Origin: FEN-987 sp035524675
Lineage (GTDB): Archaea > Thermoproteota > Bathyarchaeia > 40CM-2-53-6
Reading direction: 5' to 3'
Length of the DNA: 17,056 nt
Assembly (NCBI GenBank): GCA_035524675.1
Contig: DATKOK010000166.1
Span: 1-17,056, forward strand
The notes beneath the pieces are model-generated. The model did not search any database. It had not been told where the DNA came from and was given only the letters and a program-made list of their open reading frames with translations. The number at the start of each line of letters is the position of its first letter. The stretch's first letter is position 1. Below, one piece after another: positions 6,907-13,825 of the stretch. The position numbers and the translations under genes are program-made.

Positions 6907-6919
6907 CCATATTTAACCT
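6907..6919. promoter_or_regulatory. Shared TATA region between rps11 and the GNAT gene
   Basis: CATATTTAACC on the plus strand is GGTTAAATATG on the minus strand. On the minus strand it predicts a start about 27 nt before the rps11 GTG, leaving room for its GAGG ribosome-binding site. On the plus strand it predicts transcription at or within a few nt of the acetyltransferase ATG (6934), which has no Shine-Dalgarno, so that mRNA is probably leaderless. No other good TATA candidate lies in the 73-bp divergent gap. Confidence 0.5.
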
Positions 6920-6933
6920 TCGTCGATGGATAG

Positions 6934-7401
6934 ATGTGTGAGAACGAGTTGGCAGCGAATTTCCGAGTCCGAGCGGCGAACATTGATGATCTCGTGCAGG
7001 TGTGTGAAATTGAAGAAGTTACATTCTCGCGTGATCCTTATCCGAGATTTCTGTTTGAACGTCTGCTTAATGACGAGAGTTGTCTCTTTTACGTTGCGAC
7101 AATCGAAACTGATGAAGTCATTGGATATTTAGTTTCGAAGGTCGAGGATCATTCCGCTCACTTGCTGAGTCTGGCCATTTTACCCGCCCAGCGAAGGTTG
7201 GGGGCTGCAACGCGACTCTTGGAAGAACTGATTGCAGCATCGACTCAAATGGGCATACATGAAATCAGGCTCGAGGTCAGGCCTGATAATTGGGCTGCAA
7301 TCCAACTCTACTCTCAATTCCACTTCAGTGAAGAGACTCTCTTTTCTCAATATTACTCAGATGGTTCCCCAGCGCTCTTCATGAGGAGAGTCAACGAATG
7401 A
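6934..7401 (+). CDS. GNAT N-acetyltransferase, RimI/Ard1-like
   Basis: A 155-residue acetyl-CoA-dependent acetyltransferase of the GNAT fold, most like archaeal RimI/Ard1 proteins that acetylate protein N-termini. Seen: the N-terminal FRVRAANIDDLVQVCEIEE segment, the acidic/aromatic DPYP (34-37) typical of this subgroup, the motif A strand and acetyl-CoA loop LAILPAQRRLGAATRLL (79-95, Q/RxxGxA), LEVRPDNWAAIQLYSQFHF (113-131) and a C-terminal ALFMRRV. The protein substrate cannot be deduced. Its TGA overlaps the polymerase ATG (ATGA), so translation of the two is probably coupled. Confidence 0.88.
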   Translation: MCENELAANFRVRAANIDDLVQVCEIEEVTFSRDPYPRFLFERLLNDESCLFYVATIETDEVIGYLVSKVEDHSAHLLSLAILPAQRRLGAATRLLEELIAASTQMGIHEIRLEVRPDNWAAIQLYSQFHFSEETLFSQYYSDGSPALFMRRVNE

Positions 7402-9716
7402 ATTGTCGAATCTTCGTAGTTGACGTCGGTGAGGATAGGACTCAGGCAAAACCATCTTTGAGGGTGTGGGGAGTAGACGATAAAGGTCAGAGAATTCTCA
7501 TCACTTTCAACAGGCTGAGTCCTTACTTCTACTTCGTACCTAACAGCAGTGATACTCTAGCTACCATTCAAGACTCGATTTCTAAGAAGTTCTCTAAAAT
7601 TCATCTGACCGTCGAGTCTAGAAATCGGCTTGGAAGACGAGTAAAAGCGCTGAAAATTTCTTGTCCAGATTACGACTCGATGAACGAATGCGCCAGATAC
7701 CTACGCAAGAACGCAACCGCAGGCGAGTTGTTCGAGAATGACCTCCGGTTACCTGTCAGGTATTTTACGGATCTCGATTTTGCGCCAAGTAGTTGGCTTG
7801 AAGTTGATGTCGATCAGGTGGATCTGAATGAGAAAAACGTGGGTCGAACTTACGTTGCGTCGTCGGACCCTAGGCGCGTAGATTTGGAGAAACCCGCTCT
7901 TCGCATGTTGGCGTTCAACATACTAACGGTGGGTGTGAAGGGTTCGGCTAAGCCTGATCGTGACCCGATTCGCGCAATCACCGTTGTGACTGATGATGAT
8001 CCGCACCCTGAGCTGAAGCTAGCTGAAGACGGCGATAAGCAACTGCTAATGTGGTTCATTCGAAAAGTCAGATCTGTCGACCCTGACATTCTGATTGGTT
8101 TCGATAACAATCGGGTGCAGTGGCCCTATTTGCTGGAACGCTGCAAACTGAATAAGATTAAGCTAGATGTGGGAAGGGACTCGAGTGAACCTCACACGTC
8201 GTCGTACGGTCACATCTCAGTTGCAGGAAGGGCAAACCTAGATCTTCTTGACTACGCGAACGGAATCGTCGCACTGAAGGTTAAAGATTTGAACAGTCTA
8301 GCCGCATATCTTCAAGTGTCCGCTGCGGAAGGCGCCGAATCTGTCGATGAGTTGGAATTGCCTTCTTTATGGGCAGAGGAACGTGGTCGCAGAAAGCTGG
8401 CACAAAATGCGGCTGGGAGAGCGTTGGCGTGCTTTCAGCTAGGGCGGTTGGCGTTACTCTTCGCAATTCAGCTCTCCGCACTGACGCGGCTACCTCTAGA
8501 TCAGGTTATGGCAGCCGCGGTTGGGTTCCGCGTCGATTCCTATCTACTCAGACTCGCACGTCTGAAGGACGAGCTGATTCCACGACGCAGCGAACAGCCT
8601 TTCTCTCCGTATCGAGGGGCAATCGTTCTTGAACCTCAACCTGGCATGCACGAGAACATTGTAGTCCTGGACTTCACATCTATGTACCCAAACCTCATGA
8701 GACATTACAATCTCTCGCCAGACACTCTCATCGGTCCCGGCGAAAACATATCGAACGAGCAAACCTTCGTCATCCCAGAGGTGAAACATCGATTCCGCAA
8801 GAGCCCAGATGGCCTCTATCGCGTAGCCATCTCGGCCCTACTGAACGAGCGTGCTTCAATACGGGCAGAACTATTGAAGCTTGATTCGAGAACATCAAGA
8901 TACAAGGAACTTGCAGAACGTGAAAAGGCGGTCAAAGTTATCGCAAATGCTTGTTACGGTTATGCCGGTTGGGTAGGTGCACGCTGGTATGTCAAGGAGG
9001 TCGCCGAATCAGCGACAGCTCTCGGAAGGCAGACTATCACTCAGACCGTGTCCAAGGCTACGGAATTAGGTCTCCAGGTAATCTACGGAGACACTGATTC
9101 GATATTTGTGCAAAACCATCCAGAGAAGATTGAACGTCTGCTTGAATGGGCAAAGAGTGAACTTGGACTAGAAGTACGACCAGAACGAATCTACTCGCGC
9201 ATTCTGTTTACGGAGGCAATGAAACGTTACGCTGGATTAACGGATGATGATTCAGTTGACGTGGTTGGCTTGGAGGTGGTTAGAGGCGACTGGTCCGAGA
9301 TCGCGAGACATGTTCAGTCAGAAGTCTTGGTGAGCGTTCTGCGAAATCGGTCGATAGACGAGGCTATTGGGAAAGTCAAGTCTACCATTCAAGAGCTAAG
9401 GCGAGGTGATGTTCGTGTCGTAGACTTGGCAATTCGGAAAAGCTTGACGAAACCTGTGGGCGACTACGCCGTCCGCTCACCGCATGTGGAGGTCGCGAAG
9501 AAGCTTCTGAAGGAAGGATGGGACCTGAGACCGGGGGATCAGGTCGCGTATGTGATCGTTAAGGGACCTGGAAGGTTGTATGAGAAAGCTGAGCCCTACA
9601 CGCGTGTTTCGCCAAGTCAGGTTGATGTGGAGTATTATGAGGAGAATCAGATTATGCCTGCGGCGATGCGAGTTCTTTCAGTCTTGGGGGTTAAGGAGAA
9701 GCAAATGGAAATCTAA
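7398..9716 (+). CDS. polB: B-family DNA polymerase with degenerate exonuclease domain
   Basis: A 772-residue template-directed DNA polymerase. The catalytic core is intact: motif A DFTSMYPNL (425-433) plus NLSPDTL, motif B KVIANACYGYAG (513-524), motif C YGDTDS (563-568) and the thumb KRYAG (609-613). The N-terminal domain resembles archaeal PolB (SPYFYFVP at 41-48). The 3'-5' proofreading centre is gone. Exo I is LAFNIL (171-176) where DxE is expected (N174, L176). Exo II is GFDNNRVQWPYL, with the Asn and Asp positions now D236 and Q241. In the Exo III region the expected Tyr and Asp align with N337 and R341. It therefore probably polymerises without proofreading, which suggests lesion bypass or repair rather than bulk replication. 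It could be an archaeal PolB2-like form, although those often have damaged polymerase motifs. It overlaps the GNAT gene by 4 nt at its start and dnaG by 4 nt at its stop. Confidence 0.94.
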   Translation: MNCRIFVVDVGEDRTQAKPSLRVWGVDDKGQRILITFNRLSPYFYFVPNSSDTLATIQDSISKKFSKIHLTVESRNRLGRRVKALKISCPDYDSMNECARYLRKNATAGELFENDLRLPVRYFTDLDFAPSSWLEVDVDQVDLNEKNVGRTYVASSDPRRVDLEKPALRMLAFNILTVGVKGSAKPDRDPIRAITVVTDDDPHPELKLAEDGDKQLLMWFIRKVRSVDPDILIGFDNNRVQWPYLLERCKLNKIKLDVGRDSSEPHTSSYGHISVAGRANLDLLDYANGIVALKVKDLNSLAAYLQVSAAEGAESVDELELPSLWAEERGRRKLAQNAAGRALACFQLGRLALLFAIQLSALTRLPLDQVMAAAVGFRVDSYLLRLARLKDELIPRRSEQPFSPYRGAIVLEPQPGMHENIVVLDFTSMYPNLMRHYNLSPDTLIGPGENISNEQTFVIPEVKHRFRKSPDGLYRVAISALLNERASIRAELLKLDSRTSRYKELAEREKAVKVIANACYGYAGWVGARWYVKEVAESATALGRQTITQTVSKATELGLQVIYGDTDSIFVQNHPEKIERLLEWAKSELGLEVRPERIYSRILFTEAMKRYAGLTDDDSVDVVGLEVVRGDWSEIARHVQSEVLVSVLRNRSIDEAIGKVKSTIQELRRGDVRVVDLAIRKSLTKPVGDYAVRSPHVEVAKKLLKEGWDLRPGDQVAYVIVKGPGRLYEKAEPYTRVSPSQVDVEYYEENQIMPAAMRVLSVLGVKEKQMEI

Positions 9717-10924
9717 GGGGCGCCAGCCACTTCGGGGAGTGTCATGATTCGAACCGATGTGGGTCTTCGGGTAAGTTCAGCGATCCGGTCACCCACGATC
9801 AATTTCACTCCGTGCTCTTCAGCCAAGTCCGCAACCCTCTGGGTGACTACTCCGTCGAATACGATGGTCTCTATTGCCTGGTATCCGCCGTTATCAGGCG
9901 ACAGCGCTAGTTTACTGGCAAGTTCGCTTACTGGCAGGCGACCCATTTCGTTCATGCTCTGATCTAGAACAACTCCTTCGAGTGTTCCCCGTAGTTCTCT
10001 TGCTTTCGCTACTAGCCCCGCGGGAAGCTGGACGGGGGGCGGTCTCTGAACTGGTTGAGCTTCGACCCGCTGAGGTACCTGGCGCGGTGGAGCTGGCTCT
10101 TGCCTTCCGGATTCAACGGGTAGCTTTTCGCGCAGGCACTTCATGATCTCCTTTGGAGTAAGCTCTTCAACTTCTTTCCCGAGTGGTGCTCGGGTTAGGT
10201 AGTCGACTGGTGCTACCTGCATCAGTTCCTTCAAGATCAGTTCTCCTCCTCGGTCGCCGTCTAGGAAAGCGGTTGTTTCCTTCGTCTTGCAAAGATCGAT
10301 GATTGTTTGCGGTATTTTTGTACCTTCGATTCCAATTGCGTTTCGAATTCCGCATCGTAGCAGTAGGACAACGTCTGCTCGTCCTTCCACAAGTATGATA
10401 GATGGACTACTGCCTACGTCAGGACCTGAAGGCAGATGGTCCGGTCCATATGATGCGACATCAGAGCCCCGTATTATTCCAGAAACTTGCTTGACCATTT
10501 CGTCTGTGCTCGGAGATTCTTCGACAACCCAAGTTCTGAGAATGTCCTTTGCTTTGTCAAGGATCTGGCGTCGTTTATCCTCTCGGATGTCCGCAACTTT
10601 GTCCAGCGTCACTTTAGCCAAGCAGGGGCCAATCCGGTCAACGCTCTGTATTGCGGCTGCAATGATCGCTGTTGAAGTCTTGTCTAGGCTTGATGGTATC
10701 GTTATTGTGCCATATGTTCGATCCTGCCTGGACTCGAGCTGAATCTCTATTCTGCCGATTCTGCCCGACTTTTGAAGCTCCCGTAAATCAAGCTCTGGCC
10801 CGAACAGCCCCTCGGTTTGGCCAAAGATTGCGCCTATTACATCAGGTTTCTCGACTACGCCCTCTACATCGAACCGGGCGACTACCATATACTTCGTTGT
10901 TGAATATTGTGAATTTGTTCCCAA
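9713..10924 (-). CDS. dnaG: Archaeal DnaG primase (TOPRIM)
   Basis: An archaeal DnaG-type protein, able to make RNA primers in vitro and, in several archaea, a stable part of the RNA-degrading exosome. The 403 residues show the conserved N-terminal block VVEKPDVIGAIFGQTEGLFG (23-42) and LDLRELQKSGRIGRIEI, then the TOPRIM core IILVEGRADVVLLL (176-189; E180) and FLDGDRGGE (220-228; D222, D224). A Pro/Gln-rich low-complexity linker follows (about 274-302), then a conserved C-terminal segment. The TTG start at 10924 is supported by GGAGG at 10940-10936; the ATG at residue 13 is possible but further from that site. The stop overlaps polB's stop by 4 nt on the opposite strand. Confidence 0.95.
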   Translation of the reverse strand: MGTNSQYSTTKYMVVARFDVEGVVEKPDVIGAIFGQTEGLFGPELDLRELQKSGRIGRIEIQLESRQDRTYGTITIPSSLDKTSTAIIAAAIQSVDRIGPCLAKVTLDKVADIREDKRRQILDKAKDILRTWVVEESPSTDEMVKQVSGIIRGSDVASYGPDHLPSGPDVGSSPSIILVEGRADVVLLLRCGIRNAIGIEGTKIPQTIIDLCKTKETTAFLDGDRGGELILKELMQVAPVDYLTRAPLGKEVEELTPKEIMKCLREKLPVESGRQEPAPPRQVPQRVEAQPVQRPPPVQLPAGLVAKARELRGTLEGVVLDQSMNEMGRLPVSELASKLALSPDNGGYQAIETIVFDGVVTQRVADLAEEHGVKLIVGDRIAELTRRPTSVRIMTLPEVAGAP

Positions 10925-10935
10925 TTAGGAATGAT

Positions 10936-10981
10936 CCTCCGTTTGTGCTCACGTTACGGTCTACGACTATCTGACTATACA
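10936..10981 (-). promoter_or_regulatory. dnaG promoter and ribosome-binding site
   Basis: Minus-strand ATGTATAGTC (10981-10972) is a TATA candidate placing the start near 10950. GGAGG at 10940-10936 is the strongest Shine-Dalgarno in the window, 11 nt from the TTG start at 10924, and it decides that start. Confidence 0.5.
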
Positions 10982-11013
10982 TGAGCATCCGAACTGTACC
11001 TTCGGGAATTCGC

Positions 11014-11094
11014 CATATAAACGCTGTGTAGTAGACGATTGGGAATCACTAGAAAGTATATTACCTGGCGGAAATTGTCAATGCGAATCTGGAG
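11014..11094 (+). promoter_or_regulatory. gap promoter region: two TATA candidates and an RBS
   Basis: CATATAAACG (11014-11023) and AGTATATTA (11055-11063) both resemble TATA boxes. The second predicts transcription near 11085, 18 nt before the TTG start. GGAG at 11091-11094 is 8 nt from that start. The upstream element may serve a second, longer transcript. The rest of the 178-bp gap between dnaG and gap shows nothing else I can name. Confidence 0.5.
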
Positions 11095-11102
11095 ACGAAC
11101 AC

Positions 11103-12101
11103 TTGACAAAGATCGGAATTAACGGCTTCGGAAGGATTGGTCGCTGCTTCTACCGTGCAGCAACTCAGAAGGGTCTTGACATAGTCGCGGTGAATGATGT
11201 AACGGATTCGAAAACTCTTGCCCACCTCCTGAAGTATGATTCAGTCTTTGGGAAACTCCAGGAAGCCGTCAGTGTCACGCCGAACGGTTTTACCGTCGGC
11301 GGAAAGGCCGTTACCGTCTTGGCTGTCAGGGAGCCAGCCCAGATACCGTGGTCAAAATTCAATGTTGACATAGTTCTGGAATCAACGGGTCTCTTCGCCA
11401 ATCGAGATGCTGCTGCAAAACACATGACGGGAGGTGCAAAGAAGGTTCTAATTTCCGCTCCCGCCAAGAATCCTGATATCACTATCGTTCCCGGAATTAA
11501 CCTTGACAAATACGACTCCGCGGTTCACCATGTTGTGTCTCTGGCTTCTTGCACTACGAACTGCGTAACGCCCTTGGTCAAGGTTGTGGATGATACTTGT
11601 GAGATCAAACATGCATTCATGACCACTGCACATGCATACACTAATGATCAGAGAATACTTGACCTACCGCACAAAGACCTCAGGCGCGCCAGAGCGGCGG
11701 CAGTATCCATAATCCCCACGTCAACGGGAGCTGCCATAGCCGTTACAGAAGTGCTTCCATCGTTGAAAGGGAAGCTGGATGGTGTGGCGCTTCGAGTCCC
11801 TGTTCCTGACGGATCAATAGTTGACCTTGTCGCTGAGGTGAAGAAGAGCACGACTGTTGAAGCAGTGAACTCCGCCTTCAAGTCCGCCGCGGCCGGTCAA
11901 ATGAAGGGTGTTTTGGAATATTCGGATGAACCACTGGTGTCCGCAGATATTATCGGTAATCCTCATTCTGTTGTCTTCGATTCCTTGTCAACCATGGTGC
12001 TTGATAACAGTATGGTCAAAGTGTTTGGTTGGTACGACAACGAGTGGGGTTACTCGAACAGATTAGTAGACATGGTTCTGAGGATGGCGCAGAGTCTATA
12101 G
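11103..12101 (+). CDS. gap: Type I (bacterial-type) glyceraldehyde-3-phosphate dehydrogenase
   Basis: Interconverts glyceraldehyde-3-phosphate and 1,3-bisphosphoglycerate with NAD(P) and phosphate. The 332 residues match the bacterial/eukaryotic class: Rossmann GINGFGRIGR (5-14), ND at 31-32 (an Asp favouring NAD), SCTTNC (149-154; catalytic C150), TTAHAYTNDQR (174-184; base H177), DLPHKDLRRARAAA (187-200; the Leu-Pro pair is typical of NAD enzymes) and WYDNEWGYSNR (315-325). The usual archaeal enzyme is the distant type II form, so this gene was probably acquired from bacteria. The TTG start has a GGAG 8 nt upstream. It stands alone on the plus strand between two minus-strand genes, with one nucleotide between its stop and the opposing TOPRIM stop. 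Confidence 0.96.
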   Translation: MTKIGINGFGRIGRCFYRAATQKGLDIVAVNDVTDSKTLAHLLKYDSVFGKLQEAVSVTPNGFTVGGKAVTVLAVREPAQIPWSKFNVDIVLESTGLFANRDAAAKHMTGGAKKVLISAPAKNPDITIVPGINLDKYDSAVHHVVSLASCTTNCVTPLVKVVDDTCEIKHAFMTTAHAYTNDQRILDLPHKDLRRARAAAVSIIPTSTGAAIAVTEVLPSLKGKLDGVALRVPVPDGSIVDLVAEVKKSTTVEAVNSAFKSAAAGQMKGVLEYSDEPLVSADIIGNPHSVVFDSLSTMVLDNSMVKVFGWYDNEWGYSNRLVDMVLRMAQSL

Positions 12102-12102
12102 T

Positions 12103-12543
12103 CTATACTCGAAAGGTCCTGCGATTACGCCTGGTGGGGTTGTTCGTTTCGTTACGGAGCCATTCTAAGTATTTGGGTAATTCTTCGATGCTTCTAACAT
12201 GGGATCTTGTTAGTTCTCGAAGGCTCTTCCATAGTACTAGGTTTACGTGCACGCTGTGAGCGTTGAGAGTCCGCGAGAGTTTATTTGCTAAGGATATTCC
12301 CTCGCGGTCGAAGTCCGTTAAGATTACCACTTTCTTTGTTTGTCCAAGCGTTTCGGCGAATCCCACTGCGTTTTGTCGGCTGCTTTGTATACAATGAATG
12401 GGGCCAGTAATGCCTATTTTTCTGAGCGATTCGCGGTCCTTCTGTCCTTCAACGACAATTGTCGAACCGTTGGAGGATTCGAACGCGACTTGGTCGATTA
12501 ACTGTTGAAATCGTTCCAGCCTTACTCCAGGTGGGGCACGCAT
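12103..12543 (-). CDS. Small stand-alone TOPRIM-domain protein
   Basis: A 146-residue protein consisting mainly of a TOPRIM fold: VVEGQKDRESLRKIG (30-44; E32) and ILTDFDREG (74-82; D77, D79), the acidic residues that bind metal in topoisomerases, primases and OLD/RNase M5-like nucleases. It resembles the small archaeal TOPRIM proteins of the UPF0292 type, whose role is not established. The basic tail (TRRNRRTFRV) could contact nucleic acid. The ATG is 10 nt after the tyrS stop, so it is probably the second gene of a tyrS transcript. A function in rRNA/tRNA processing is possible from its RNase M5-like fold but is not shown here. Confidence 0.85.
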   Translation of the reverse strand: MRAPPGVRLERFQQLIDQVAFESSNGSTIVVEGQKDRESLRKIGITGPIHCIQSSRQNAVGFAETLGQTKKVVILTDFDREGISLANKLSRTLNAHSVHVNLVLWKSLRELTRSHVRSIEELPKYLEWLRNETNNPTRRNRRTFRV

Positions 12544-12553
12544 CGTAGTTATG

Positions 12554-13657
12554 CTACCTTGTGATCTGCATCTGTTCCATTCTTCGAAGTAGGTCAGGGT
12601 TCTTTGTAAATTCTGTTCGTACGGGTTCCAGAATCTTTGTTAGACTTGATGCAACTCCTGACTTCAAATCGGCTGGATGAATCTTTCCATCTCGGTAGTG
12701 CGCTTCTAGTTCGTTGATGTTCGTGAAAGTTGTTGGGCCTCCGTATTTCTCGGGTCGATCAATATGGAGGGAACCGGTCCAGGGAAACGACACGTAACGG
12801 GCTAGTTCGATTATGCTATTGTTCAAATCCTTAGGCGGACAGTAGGCCTTCTGAATTTTGCTCTTGATGACGTCAGGCTGGTCATGGATCAGTACGCTGC
12901 TTTCTGGAACGCTCTTGGACATCTTGGATGAAATTTGTGCGTTAAGCTCTGTATTTTCGTCAAATTTACCAAAATCCATCTTCTTCGCGCCAGCCAATCC
13001 CACGATGAGGTGAGTATGAACGCAGGTTGGCTTGCGCCACCCAAGCTTGTCCGCAACGTCTCTCGCGAGGGCATGAGCTTTTCGTTGGTCCATGCCAGCG
13101 CAGGCAACATCGAGCTTCAGCTCGAAGATGTCGGCGGCTTGCATGCTCGGGTAAAACGTGGCTGCAGCTTCCATGTCCTTGCTGTCCAATTCTCTGCCCA
13201 TGATCGGTAAAGCCCTCCAGATGCGGCTTACGTTCACTGATTTGGCTATGCGGATCACTCGTTCCCAGTACTCGCGCCTTGATGCGAGGTCAGACGCCCA
13301 CGAATAGGTTGCTTGAGCAGGGGGTATGCCTAGGGCGGTGAAGCACTGTATGAAGTATTCGCCGCATGTTCTTATGCTCTCCATGTTTCCGCCGAGCTTG
13401 TTGTTAATCCACGAATGCCAGTCTGCGATGAATACGTTGAAGTCGAATCCTGCGTTTATCATGTCCAGAATCTTTCTCCCGCAAACTAGACCCATTCCGA
13501 TGTGCATGAGTCCGCTTGCTTCAAATCCCCAGTAGGCTCGGGGATGCGCGTTGGTTTCCAAAATGTTTCGCAGTTCTTCACGGGTGATTACTTCCTCTGT
13601 GCCTCGTTCCACGAGTTGCAGTCGATTCTCCAGATCCATGTACAGTCGGTTCTCCAT
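12554..13657 (-). CDS. tyrS: Tyrosyl-tRNA synthetase, archaeal type
   Basis: Charges tRNA-Tyr with tyrosine. A class I synthetase with 367 residues from the first ATG. Seen: YWGFEASGLMHIGMG (42-56, the HIGH-type signature), QAADIFELKLDVACAGMDQRKAH (173-195, tyrosine and adenylate pocket), and KMSKS (245-249). It lacks a C-terminal S4 domain, as expected for archaeal/eukaryotic TyrRS. Family members usually begin close to MDLENRLQLVERGTEEV, so the ATG at 13639 (residue 7) may be the real start; neither start has a clear ribosome-binding site. A TATA-like GTAGAATAGC near 13700-13691 would give a short leader. The stop is 10 nt from the downstream TOPRIM gene. Confidence 0.95.
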   Translation of the reverse strand: MENRLYMDLENRLQLVERGTEEVITREELRNILETNAHPRAYWGFEASGLMHIGMGLVCGRKILDMINAGFDFNVFIADWHSWINNKLGGNMESIRTCGEYFIQCFTALGIPPAQATYSWASDLASRREYWERVIRIAKSVNVSRIWRALPIMGRELDSKDMEAAATFYPSMQAADIFELKLDVACAGMDQRKAHALARDVADKLGWRKPTCVHTHLIVGLAGAKKMDFGKFDENTELNAQISSKMSKSVPESSVLIHDQPDVIKSKIQKAYCPPKDLNNSIIELARYVSFPWTGSLHIDRPEKYGGPTTFTNINELEAHYRDGKIHPADLKSGVASSLTKILEPVRTEFTKNPDLLRRMEQMQITR

Positions 13658-13825
13658 CAGTATTGTAGGCGTCTATGTTACCGAAGTGCCTGCTATTCTA
13701 CTTTCGCTGGATTGGATTCGCCGCAGAGACAGATCGTTATCTATCTCTTGTAGCCCACAACACTAACACGCTAACTTCATGGAAGGGCTTCGCCCCACTC
13801 AGTTGGCTCTCTCGGAGGTGGGCTG
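13658..13825. other. Gap between pheT and tyrS
   Basis: This 168-bp space holds no convincing gene. Near the pheT end is a short minus-strand hairpin, GGGCGAAGCCC, without a T run, so it is not a clear terminator. Near the tyrS end is the TATA-like element described with tyrS. Confidence 0.5.

Noticed and set aside
10287..10742. 151-codon plus-strand open frame opposite dnaG.
   Set aside because: It is antisense to the TOPRIM and conserved N-terminal parts of dnaG; composition follows from the coding strand.
13770..13800. Hairpin GGGCGAAGCCC after pheT as a terminator.
   Set aside because: The stem is short and no T run follows it, so it lacks archaeal terminator features.
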